DNA of 25,290 nucleotides from positions 1 to 25,290 of IMG/VR virus record IMGVR_UViG_3300047557_002118. One strand, given 5' to 3'. Under the pieces are notes generated by a model. It saw only the letters and a program-made list of their open reading frames with translations, made no database searches and was not told the origin of the DNA. Position 1 is the stretch's first letter. Every line of letters begins with the position of its first letter. The position numbers and the translations under genes were made by a program. Source of the stretch: a virus. Shown here piece after piece: positions 1 through 7,758 of this stretch.

Positions 1-79
1 CTTGTGGTGATGCGGGCAATGTAGGAGTAGGAGATGTGCTCGACGCGCTCCATGCAGTAACAGCAATTGATATAGCCAT
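1..79 (-). CDS. Start of a further tail-cassette gene, cut by window edge
   Basis: An ATG at 77-79 on the minus strand opens a frame with no stop up to base 1, giving 26 residues that start MAISIAVTAW and are rich in Ser, Thr and Pro. An AAAGG ribosome site lies about 8 bases upstream, and the start is only 2 bases after the stop of the preceding fibre gene, the same tight packing seen throughout this operon. The visible part is too short to assign a family. Position at the distal end of the tail-fibre cassette suggests another small structural or fibre-associated protein, but that is inference from context only. Confidence 0.6.
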   Translation of the reverse strand, partial: MAISIAVTAWSASSTSPTPTLPASPQ

Positions 80-81
80 AG

Positions 82-1242
82 TTATGCCTTTACAAAATAA
101 TTAGGTGATATATCTACATCCAATTCGCCTGCGCTATTTGCGTACCCAACGGCTCGGACAACATCACCAGTTGTGAATGATGCAACACTTGAAACGATTT
201 CACCAGCGACGAGCGACATAAACATTTGGTCGCCTGCGGTCATTGTAGGAAATACTGCATCAGCACGAATTTTTCCGCGCCTCAAAATCTTTGTAGCACT
301 TCCATCGCCTGCGGCGGCAAGGATACAAAAACCGGCTTTACCTTTTGCTGACGATGCGGCATCAGCATCAGACTTGACCCATTTCGAGGAACTGTTGAAT
401 ATGCAAATATTCCCAAAAGACAAAGCCTCGCCAGCAGTTCCATCCTCTGCCTCAACAGCACAATATTTACCATCAGCGGATAATGAATCGTCCAGAGTAA
501 ATGCAATGTTCTCAGGAAGGTCAACGCCAAAAATAAGCGTCAGCATTGCCGCGTAATCAGCCGCAGTAACAAGGCTTGAACCGTTTGCGCTCATTCCAAG
601 GTTTGTACGAGCGGTCCCGGCATTTGAAAGGTCGCTCAGATTGTTAGATGCCAGCAACGCGCCAGACAGATTGTGTTCAAGTACAATCCAACTTGTTCCG
701 ACTGATGCCTCTGTTCCGCCAGCATTATCAGCAGTAGCAATGTAAACATCTCCAACATCAACCGACTTTCCACTTGCTCCGCCCACCTTACCTGCCACAC
801 TCACGACATAAGAATCGCCCTTCGATGCAGATGGGTAGTTTGGATTTGAACTTGCATCAGTAGAACCCTTGAAATCAAGCAATCCAGTAACAGCATTATC
901 AACATAGGTTTTTGTTGCCTTTGCGGACGGAATTGTGTCGTGACTTGACGAAACACTGGACAGGTCATCATCAATAACAATGGCCGTCACCGTGCCGCCA
1001 GCGACACGGCCCAACACAGTCTGCTCAGTAAGCGCAAGAGCAGATGGAATCGCAGAGCTTCCGCTTGCGTTTGCGAGGACGGAGTTAGCAATTTGTGACG
1101 CAAGACCAACAGACAATGGCCCAACGACAGAGCCAGCATCATCAACATAATACAATCCGCCAGGCTTAAAATATAAACTCCACACGCCAGTCGGCGGAGT
1201 TGTGGGGTCTGCGGATTCCTCTGCAATAATTATCTTAGCCAT
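82..1242 (-). CDS. Tail fibre / receptor-binding-type protein
   Basis: A 386-residue protein. The start at 1242 is preferred because AAAAGGAGTCTTGTAT lies directly before it; a longer frame to 1314 has no such site. The N-terminus (MAKIIIAEES, then VWSLYFKPGGLYYVDDAG) looks like a phage virion-attachment segment. The middle carries NNLSDLSNAGTARTNLG (about residues 200-217), a short segment often found in phage tail fibres. The last 130 or so residues are Gly/Ala/Ser rich with regularly spaced short beta-type segments, like a fibre-tip barrel domain. It would sit at the tail tip and contact the host surface. It overlaps the upstream gene by 8 bases, so translation is probably coupled. The fibre assignment is good; receptor and fold are unknown. 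Confidence 0.7.
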   Translation of the reverse strand: MAKIIIAEESADPTTPPTGVWSLYFKPGGLYYVDDAGSVVGPLSVGLASQIANSVLANASGSSAIPSALALTEQTVLGRVAGGTVTAIVIDDDLSSVSSSHDTIPSAKATKTYVDNAVTGLLDFKGSTDASSNPNYPSASKGDSYVVSVAGKVGGASGKSVDVGDVYIATADNAGGTEASVGTSWIVLEHNLSGALLASNNLSDLSNAGTARTNLGMSANGSSLVTAADYAAMLTLIFGVDLPENIAFTLDDSLSADGKYCAVEAEDGTAGEALSFGNICIFNSSSKWVKSDADAASSAKGKAGFCILAAAGDGSATKILRRGKIRADAVFPTMTAGDQMFMSLVAGEIVSSVASFTTGDVVRAVGYANSAGELDVDISPNYFVKA

Positions 1243-1879
1243 ATACAAGACTCCTTTTGTTTCTTCTGTTCTGCAAAAATGAAAAAAAACGTTTTGTGTT
1301 CGTTGCGTACTCAACGGTTATGACAGGGCGATATTCAGCGGTCGTGTTTTCATTTGAAGCATGAGATATAAGGTCGTACACCTGAGTGTCTTTGAATAAA
1401 ACGATTCCATTATTGGTATATGTACCATCATTGAATTTTTGCATCTCATCAGGGTCAAGGCTCATCGTAAAAGAATGAGCGGAATTAAGGGTTGGGCTTG
1501 CCGCCTGCGATGCGCTTCCTATAACAACTGCGCCATCATAATCGCTTGTGGAATTAGAGCATCCATTCGCTCCCCAGTTATTTCCAGTTGAGTAGATATG
1601 CCATGTGCATTGAGCAATGTTCACGCTTTGCAAAATTCTGTGTGCATACATGGTTCGTGCGTTGTCAGAATTATCCAAAATAGGCGTCATCTTCAACGTT
1701 GCTGATGTGATTATCATTCCAGACACGGGGGAGAAGTCAGGAATAATAATCGCCCGCGTAATTGCTCCTGTGGGAGTTGCACCAACTGACAAAAACTCAC
1801 TGCCGCTTGTGTTTGTGTTTTCAACAGAAACACTACTGCCCATGTGCGCATCAGACAAAGATAAATCAACACTAGGCAT
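1235..1879 (-). CDS. DNRLRE-like beta-rich adhesin subunit of the tail-fibre cassette
   Basis: A 214-residue protein from ATG 1879 (GGAGAG ribosome site); a longer frame to 1909 lacks a comparable site and would overlap the upstream gene more. Features resemble the DNRLRE domain of surface adhesins and phage tip proteins: an early strand pattern with SATLKM, a Trp-His-Ile-Tyr segment followed by NNWGANG near residue 100, a GIVLFKD strand, and a closing YRPVITVEY (about 185-195). After this the chain ends in a short basic tail with RFFSFLQNRRNKR. It shares base 1879 with the upstream gene (TAATG) and its stop lies inside the start of the next gene, so the three are translated as a coupled set. 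Probably a tail-tip adhesin; family assignment is by eye. Confidence 0.55.
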   Translation of the reverse strand: MPSVDLSLSDAHMGSSVSVENTNTSGSEFLSVGATPTGAITRAIIIPDFSPVSGMIITSATLKMTPILDNSDNARTMYAHRILQSVNIAQCTWHIYSTGNNWGANGCSNSTSDYDGAVVIGSASQAASPTLNSAHSFTMSLDPDEMQKFNDGTYTNNGIVLFKDTQVYDLISHASNENTTAEYRPVITVEYATNTKRFFSFLQNRRNKRSLVYG

Positions 1880-2523
1880 TATGCACTCTCCGCAGAGATA
1901 CAACGCCATTTTGACGTAGCAACATTCCAGCGCAAAAGCACCTCCAATGTTTCGGTGTTCGTTGTGCCAGATGGTAGAGAACTTAACCCATCTTCAAATG
2001 ATGCACCCCATACAATAGAGCGTGAGGCTGTGCCTGTGATAATGAGGTAAAGAACTTGATTGCGAGTCGGTGTTCCTGAAAGGTTCGCGCTCATCGAAGT
2101 GATGTCGCCCGCAAGAGCGGTTATCTCGTAACTGTCGTACAGGTCTGTGTTGATCGCTGGGGTTGTTGATGATGTCGTGTTTCCTGCGCGATCAATGGAG
2201 TCGTTTCCTTCGATGATAACCAAGTCAGAATCGCCACTCAGCGTAATATCGTAAGAACCTGCATTAATGTATCCAGCGGTAATAAACGCCTCGCCATCAG
2301 CAAGAGCGAAATTTGCGGTAAGGTTTCTTTGAAAGATTGCAGATGCGCCACCGCTTGCGTCCAGGGCGCTCCAGACCCACGCAGAGCCGATATATGCACC
2401 ACGTTCCGCTGTGTCAGTGGCAATCGCCTCCATGCCCTCGAGGGCGCTTGTCCATGCTTCAATTGTGGCCTTTGTTCCAGTAAAGGCAATTTGGGGAGTC
2501 ATTGCCACGTCTTGTGTTTTCAT
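1879..2523 (-). CDS. Tail fibre-associated protein with C-terminal tip-like domain
   Basis: A 214-residue protein starting at ATG 2523, with an AAGGAG ribosome site 7 bases upstream. The N-terminal half (ALEGMEAIATDTAERGAYI, then an AWVWSALD segment) is not recognised. The second half, from about residue 125, has a pattern often seen at the ends of phage fibres: an early Asn/Gly-rich turn, YLIITGTASRSIVWGASF, a LPSGTT turn, then RWNVATSKWRCI near the C-terminus. It is acidic and beta-rich, with no signal peptide or membrane segment. The TAATG overlap with the next gene implies coupled translation and perhaps fixed stoichiometry. Probable role is host attachment or a fibre connector; this is context plus pattern, not a confirmed family. 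Confidence 0.5.
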   Translation of the reverse strand: MKTQDVAMTPQIAFTGTKATIEAWTSALEGMEAIATDTAERGAYIGSAWVWSALDASGGASAIFQRNLTANFALADGEAFITAGYINAGSYDITLSGDSDLVIIEGNDSIDRAGNTTSSTTPAINTDLYDSYEITALAGDITSMSANLSGTPTRNQVLYLIITGTASRSIVWGASFEDGLSSLPSGTTNTETLEVLLRWNVATSKWRCISAESA

Positions 2524-2532
2524 AAAAACTCC

Positions 2533-4410
2533 TTAAGCCGTCTTCTGAATCCACAATCCGAAAATCGTGGCATAGTAGGCGCTTGACGATGGATTCTTTG
2601 ATTCCATTTTAATTTTTATTTCGACGCTCCCGCCCGTGGAAACAACACCACCAGAGATTACGCCGACTATCGCAAGTGGCGTCCCGTAACTATCATAGGT
2701 TCCAACTTCAACGCCATCTAAATACCAGTGATAAACGCCTCTGTTGGTGTCCTTGATGTCAGAGATAAGCAGGTTGTAGGTGCCTGCTGGGAGGATGATA
2801 TTCCAGACGGCCTCGTCGTTGGCTGCTCCAGAACTTTGATACCAGACGCCGTACCCGCTCCCTGCTTGTATTGTGAATCCAACATTGCTATCAGGACCGA
2901 TACAGGGGAGTGTATAGCGGTCAAGGATCGGGGCGCCTTTTATAGTCACCTGCCCGCCACCGTCATCTACAACCTCTGCGTTCTCAACAACAATCGTGCT
3001 GACTCCACCGACCGTTGTTGTTCCGTCGCTCACGGTGATGGATGACGACCCGCCGCCTCCACCGCCAGTGCTTGACGATCCAGCGAGAGTAACAGAAGAT
3101 GCGCCGTCGGCCACTTCCGCGATCTGCATAATGAGCACGTCACCGGAAACGAAATCGGTTATCAATGGCGTGAATGAAGCCAGATTGTCGGTGTCTGTTC
3201 CCGACATTACTGGCCGATTGTCGGTGTACAAGTCTGTGAATATAGATACGTCTGCGCTTCCGACGCGCCGAAGCAAAACATCGAGAACGGTCTGACCGTA
3301 AATGTCCCCAAGTTCCTCGAGGTACATTGTCCATTCGCTAATTGTTGTCGGCTGAGTTATTAGTATTGGCGAAGTTGCTCTTTCGGAAACAACAAGGCGA
3401 CCGTCTGCGTAAAAAGATGTGGCGCCACCTCCACCACTGCTGCCACTACCTAAGAGAATCCAGACAGCGGCTCCCTCATCGTTATTCTTACAAACGTATA
3501 TGTCGTCAGTTAAGGAATCATTCCAGTGATCGTCAATGCGATAGCCTTCGCTTGAATCATCGTTTGCGTCTGGAGTGCCCGATCTTGACCACCTGCGGAT
3601 ATATATAGGATCGGTGTAGGTCAGGTCAGGCGGGAATGTCTCAGGCTTGCCAGTTATCGAGGACCAATCAACTGAGGTGGCAAGGCCGCCAGAGGCAACC
3701 CCGGTGAAGCGAGTGTCGAAAATGTCAGAGTCTTTCTCCGTTGCAATGATGCGGAGTTGCCCAAAGTAGCATTTCAGCGCAAAGCAGGAAGCCTTATCGG
3801 ATGCGGGATGGGGGATATTTTCAGGTGTGAGCAATTCCCTGCTTGCCAGCGTGTCGCCGTCTCTTAGCGTGATGGTTTTGTCCTCGGCAATTTCAGCAAG
3901 GACCCATCGAGCACCCGACGATGGAATGTGAGACGAAAAATCAACGTCTCCGTTATTTTTCGTGTGGTACCCATTCAGAAAGTAATTAAATCCTCGAAGG
4001 CTTACGATCATGCCCGTGTTGCTTTTTGGGTACGCAAGACCAGGAAGTATCTGATCGTGCGTGATCCACACAGGGTCGTAGCCCCATCGCTTGTGGCTGA
4101 TCTCAGCATGATTGGCAACAGGGGGATACGGTGGATCGAGATAGGCGTTTACCTGCCGTAGCACCTGCAATAAAGTAGAGTCTGATGAAGACTTGTCATA
4201 GCCAACAACCACAAGTAACTTAGCCTGATTCGGAACTCTTGTGTTTCTAACAGTCAGTTCGGTTTTGTCGTGGCGAATCACCCAAACATTATTTTTTTTA
4301 TCAGCCTCAACGACTCCGCTCGCGTTTCCTAGAAATGCGACAAACTCCCATTGCTCGTTGGGAGGTACAAGTATCTGCATACTTTTGGTTAGATCATTGA
4401 ATGCTGTCAT
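2533..4410 (-). CDS. Large tail fibre / tail-tip protein with Gly-rich linkers
   Basis: A 625-residue protein in what looks like four blocks. An N-terminal block of about 200 residues probably anchors it to the tail. A short segment around 300-325 ends in a linker GSGSSGGGG. A middle beta-domain of about 115 residues is followed by a second linker (SSSTGGGGGGSSS, near 440-452). A C-terminal domain of about 120 residues starts near APILDRYTLP and ends in IFGLWIQ, with the look of a jelly-roll carbohydrate-binding tip. Glycine-run hinges between beta-domains are typical of phage fibres. The start overlaps the upstream hub gene by 4 bases (ATGA), linking its translation to the hub on which it probably mounts. 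No enzyme motif is visible, so a depolymerase role is unsupported. Confidence 0.6.
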   Translation of the reverse strand: MTAFNDLTKSMQILVPPNEQWEFVAFLGNASGVVEADKKNNVWVIRHDKTELTVRNTRVPNQAKLLVVVGYDKSSSDSTLLQVLRQVNAYLDPPYPPVANHAEISHKRWGYDPVWITHDQILPGLAYPKSNTGMIVSLRGFNYFLNGYHTKNNGDVDFSSHIPSSGARWVLAEIAEDKTITLRDGDTLASRELLTPENIPHPASDKASCFALKCYFGQLRIIATEKDSDIFDTRFTGVASGGLATSVDWSSITGKPETFPPDLTYTDPIYIRRWSRSGTPDANDDSSEGYRIDDHWNDSLTDDIYVCKNNDEGAAVWILLGSGSSGGGGATSFYADGRLVVSERATSPILITQPTTISEWTMYLEELGDIYGQTVLDVLLRRVGSADVSIFTDLYTDNRPVMSGTDTDNLASFTPLITDFVSGDVLIMQIAEVADGASSVTLAGSSSTGGGGGGSSSITVSDGTTTVGGVSTIVVENAEVVDDGGGQVTIKGAPILDRYTLPCIGPDSNVGFTIQAGSGYGVWYQSSGAANDEAVWNIILPAGTYNLLISDIKDTNRGVYHWYLDGVEVGTYDSYGTPLAIVGVISGGVVSTGGSVEIKIKMESKNPSSSAYYATIFGLWIQKTA

Positions 4411-7364
4411 TTCACGTACCTAACAAATGATATGTTAATCAGGGGTGCAATGAAAGAAAGATTACCCTCCATGCTTTCCCATGTTTCTCCTACGTCTGGA
4501 GTGAATCGAATTGCAGTTCCGCCAGCAAATAGGAAACGAAAATCGTCCGCGCAGTTATCGACGGACCCCGTGCCTGCTGGCATGGTTCCGCCCATCGACT
4601 CCCATGTGTCTCCACCATCAAGTGAGCGATATGGTGTGCCGAGGCCGGTATCGGATGCCATGATAACAGTTCCGGTTGGGGATGCGGCCATTCCCTGACC
4701 TCCACGGGGATTAGGGAATGCGTCATCACTTCTGGTTTGAGTGAATGGATTTGACGATCCTTTGTTATAGCGGCCCGCACCTGATCCATCCCATTCAAAC
4801 CACGCATTTTGAGTTCCAATTGGAATCCCTCTGCGGTAGGTGAAATCTTGACCAACTGCCGTTGTCGCGTCTCCGGCTTCGAGACCCGCGCTGGCGTCGG
4901 AATTGAAAACGACATAATATGGCGTCGAAAATACACCAGTGAGGTCCCCGAAGTGAACCCAATATCCACCGGCGTAAAAGATGCACTGGCCTTGCATTCC
5001 CCAAAACGGCCTACGATAATGAATGGTGTGCCCCTTCGCGGAGTATGTCGCGCTGTCAGTTTCGTAAAGATCGTAGGCGTCGTTGAGGCCAGCAGAGAAC
5101 ACAACGCGGCACGACTGAAATGGGTCATGCCCTATTGCTGATATTTCAAAGCCAGCACCAATATCGTTTCCGGTAACCAGAGTTTTGAAGGGCCACCCGA
5201 TCCCGGCGGCTACGTGAATACTTCCGCTTGAGTGAACGCTATGCACCCAAACCTTGCCATCCGGGGTCAGGAACATATTATTGATTTGAGAATACTCATC
5301 CTCTGTGAGACCGTCGTTCATTGGATTCCACTCTATGTCCGCAACGTCATCGGCATTTCCGTTTTCTGTATAGAAAACGCCTTGATCTCCTGCGATTACA
5401 ACAACCGTCGGCCTCTCTCCGGTTGTCTCTGTTGGTGGAGTGATAACAATCGGAAGGGGCGGAGGGAGTACGCTATTGATCGGAGGATTGACGATTTCAA
5501 TAGACTCAATCACGCCAGGAATGTCACCTGTAACATTCAGGTCCTCGAAAGTTTCAGCCTCAAATTTTACTGTTGTAGAAAAAGAACCAGCCTCTTCATC
5601 CCAAGCAATAGAGAATGACCGAGGAACGATGTTTATATCCCGGTCAATTCCACGGATGGTATCAGACACACCGATTGTAATGTGACCATACTGAGGCGGA
5701 AAAAGAGTGAACATTCTATTGTTGGACGCGAGTTTTATCTGAATGTCAGGATATACATTGTTTTTCCATCCAGAGAGCAAGCCGCACAGTTCATTTGATT
5801 GGTCCTGAGACAAGAGCAAGATGCGCTCCATCATGAATACACTTCCGAATCTTCGGAAGACTCTGCCGGGGGACAGACTGAAATAAGACTTTCCCTTGCC
5901 TGCTTTATCAACGGATATTCCAGAAAAGAACAGTTGTGAAATTTCCGGGACGGTAGCCCTGTTGATCGTTATGCTCTCTTCCCATTCGTCGTAATCGAAC
6001 GTCTGAATCACAGGGATTGAGGCTCGATCTGCAACCGGCGTAACCTGCGGATCAATGGATACAAAAAATCTACCCATCGGGTCAAACCCCGGGGACGCAA
6101 AAATACTCGCGCTCGCGATCTCTGCAATCTGTCCCCAAAGGGACGAATTTGGGGACTTCGCAGCAGAGATAAACCTGCTGTCTCCGGTGAGTGTCACGTC
6201 ATGGGTTGCGGTCAGGGTGGTCCGCCAGTGGAGGAAGTGATACAAACCTTTATCGACCGTCAGTTCTGATACCTGAGTCCACTTCTCGGGAGTCTTTCCA
6301 GTAATGCCTACACCTGTCGGAAATCCGTTCATCTTTTCCATCCAGTGCTGGGCACCGTACACAGAAAACTTAACGGTTCCTCCTTCTGATGGATTCCACT
6401 CGATAGTTTCGAACGCCACCCATCCCACGGCGACTATATTCTCGCGGCCTTCTAATTGCCCAATGGAAACCCGGTGATCTCCGTAGTAATCTTCGGTGAA
6501 CAAGATGATCGGTGCTCGATCCCGCAGGCTTTCTCGCTCTACTTGACCAAAGAGTGTCACGTCAAATGAGATTCCGCCCTCGGAGTAATCACCTGTGATC
6601 TCGCTTACTGAAAACTCTGTGATCGGCCTGTGGCTAGAATCGTAAACCTTGATGTACCTGTATCCCGTATATTCAGCACCGGCCGCACTGGTAAGGGTCA
6701 GGGCAACTCGAATTTGCCCGCCCGTTGGGTACGAGGAAATTGTTAGCGTTGGGTCATCGGTTGTTTCATCTGACATGGTGCCAGCGGTTGCCGTCCAACT
6801 CCACGAACTGATCGTAGAGTCGAACACCCACGATCTATCGGCCTGTTTGAATAAGACCGTGGCAGGGTAGGCGTCAACATCAACGACCGCAGGACATCCC
6901 ATAATTGGGATTGGATCAAAAACAGTGTGCTGATCGACGTACTCAATATCTCTGTCCATGAAGACTGTTTGGTCGTTAGAGATAAATAAATGCTTTGCCC
7001 AAATTCCCATTTCGTCAACGATGGTCACGTACAGGTCATTCGCAAGGGCTATCTCTGACTCTTCGCCAATGGCAATCAGTGTTTCCGTGATTGGCTTCCT
7101 CAATCTTGCCTGGCCGTAGTCGTAACGCCCTGGCTGGCTTCCGATCCATACAGTCATGCCCGGAATTGCATCTGTGTAATCACCTGTTGGGGTGTCGTAT
7201 AAAAACTCATACACCTGATCGTGTGTCTCGAAGTCCTGCGCGATCATGCAAGAGAAAACGGTAGGGGGGTGTTCAGAGAATGCGAGATACTTCCGCGAGC
7301 GTTGTGCTGGCTCACGGAGTCTTGATAATTGCTCGACAGAGATTGGAGAGATTGGGTTTGTCAT
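4407..7364 (-). CDS. Tail hub / tail-tip protein with PKD-like domain and C-terminal Asp-box propeller
   Basis: A 985-residue protein directly after the Dit-like gene, the position of the tail hub (Tal-like) protein in siphoviruses. An N-terminal region is followed near residues 185-250 by a PKD-like beta-sandwich. Residues about 250-620 look hub-like, with paired strands and an Ile/Trp-rich closing segment. A Pro-rich hinge (NPPINSVLPPPLPIVITPP) near 650-670 leads to a C-terminal part of about 310 residues with two clear Asp-boxes, SLDGGDTW (914-921) and TPDVGETW (955-962). Asp-boxes mark sialidase-type beta-propellers but also non-enzymatic ones. No catalytic sialidase residues could be identified, so binding is likelier than cleavage. 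The gene lies 1 base after the Dit-like stop. Confidence 0.65.
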   Translation of the reverse strand: MTNPISPISVEQLSRLREPAQRSRKYLAFSEHPPTVFSCMIAQDFETHDQVYEFLYDTPTGDYTDAIPGMTVWIGSQPGRYDYGQARLRKPITETLIAIGEESEIALANDLYVTIVDEMGIWAKHLFISNDQTVFMDRDIEYVDQHTVFDPIPIMGCPAVVDVDAYPATVLFKQADRSWVFDSTISSWSWTATAGTMSDETTDDPTLTISSYPTGGQIRVALTLTSAAGAEYTGYRYIKVYDSSHRPITEFSVSEITGDYSEGGISFDVTLFGQVERESLRDRAPIILFTEDYYGDHRVSIGQLEGRENIVAVGWVAFETIEWNPSEGGTVKFSVYGAQHWMEKMNGFPTGVGITGKTPEKWTQVSELTVDKGLYHFLHWRTTLTATHDVTLTGDSRFISAAKSPNSSLWGQIAEIASASIFASPGFDPMGRFFVSIDPQVTPVADRASIPVIQTFDYDEWEESITINRATVPEISQLFFSGISVDKAGKGKSYFSLSPGRVFRRFGSVFMMERILLLSQDQSNELCGLLSGWKNNVYPDIQIKLASNNRMFTLFPPQYGHITIGVSDTIRGIDRDINIVPRSFSIAWDEEAGSFSTTVKFEAETFEDLNVTGDIPGVIESIEIVNPPINSVLPPPLPIVITPPTETTGERPTVVVIAGDQGVFYTENGNADDVADIEWNPMNDGLTEDEYSQINNMFLTPDGKVWVHSVHSSGSIHVAAGIGWPFKTLVTGNDIGAGFEISAIGHDPFQSCRVVFSAGLNDAYDLYETDSATYSAKGHTIHYRRPFWGMQGQCIFYAGGYWVHFGDLTGVFSTPYYVVFNSDASAGLEAGDATTAVGQDFTYRRGIPIGTQNAWFEWDGSGAGRYNKGSSNPFTQTRSDDAFPNPRGGQGMAASPTGTVIMASDTGLGTPYRSLDGGDTWESMGGTMPAGTGSVDNCADDFRFLFAGGTAIRFTPDVGETWESMEGNLSFIAPLINISFVRYVK

Positions 7365-7365
7365 T

Positions 7366-7755
7366 TTACAGAGTAGCCACTGATACGACCTTGAAGAGAA
7401 GCGAGAAGTTCAGGATGTAATCGCCGGACCAGTTATGAGGTGGCGGGGGCCAGAACATCATCGTTCTGGCACTTATCCATTCGTTGTTGTCGTTTAGAGT
7501 AATTGCGTAAACATCATTCGAGTACATGGATGTACTCGGGCAGAATGTCCTAAAAAATGCGACATCATCCTCTGAAACAAACGCCCAATTCCACTCGAAG
7601 TGAGGCCATCCGTAGCCTTTCACGCCTTGATCTCCAAGAGTCCGAACTTTCGTGTGAGGCGTGTACATGTGCTGCGGAGCAGGGATTCCGAATTGAAAGA
7701 GGTACGAGAAGTCTCCCGGGCTTGCAGTTAGAGAGAGTGCAAATTTTTGTCTCAT
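7366..7755 (-). CDS. Distal tail (Dit-like) or small tail-tip protein
   Basis: A 129-residue protein between tape measure and hub, where siphoviruses encode the distal tail protein that closes the tube. It starts MRQKFALSLTASPGDFSYLFQFG and is rich in aromatic residues and beta-type segments, with a WPPPPHNWSGDY stretch near the C-terminus. It is shorter than classical two-domain Dit proteins (roughly 250 residues), so it may keep only the ring-forming N-terminal part. Its start lies 3 bases from the tape-measure stop, and its TAA is followed by the hub ATG after one base. The role is inferred from gene order and size; a tail-completion function cannot be excluded. Confidence 0.5.
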   Translation of the reverse strand: MRQKFALSLTASPGDFSYLFQFGIPAPQHMYTPHTKVRTLGDQGVKGYGWPHFEWNWAFVSEDDVAFFRTFCPSTSMYSNDVYAITLNDNNEWISARTMMFWPPPPHNWSGDYILNFSLLFKVVSVATL

Positions 7756-7758
7756 TGG

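Noticed and set aside
4407-7364. Sialidase enzyme call for the hub protein
   Set aside because: Two Asp-boxes alone are not enough; no catalytic Arg triad or Tyr/Glu pair could be identified by eye.
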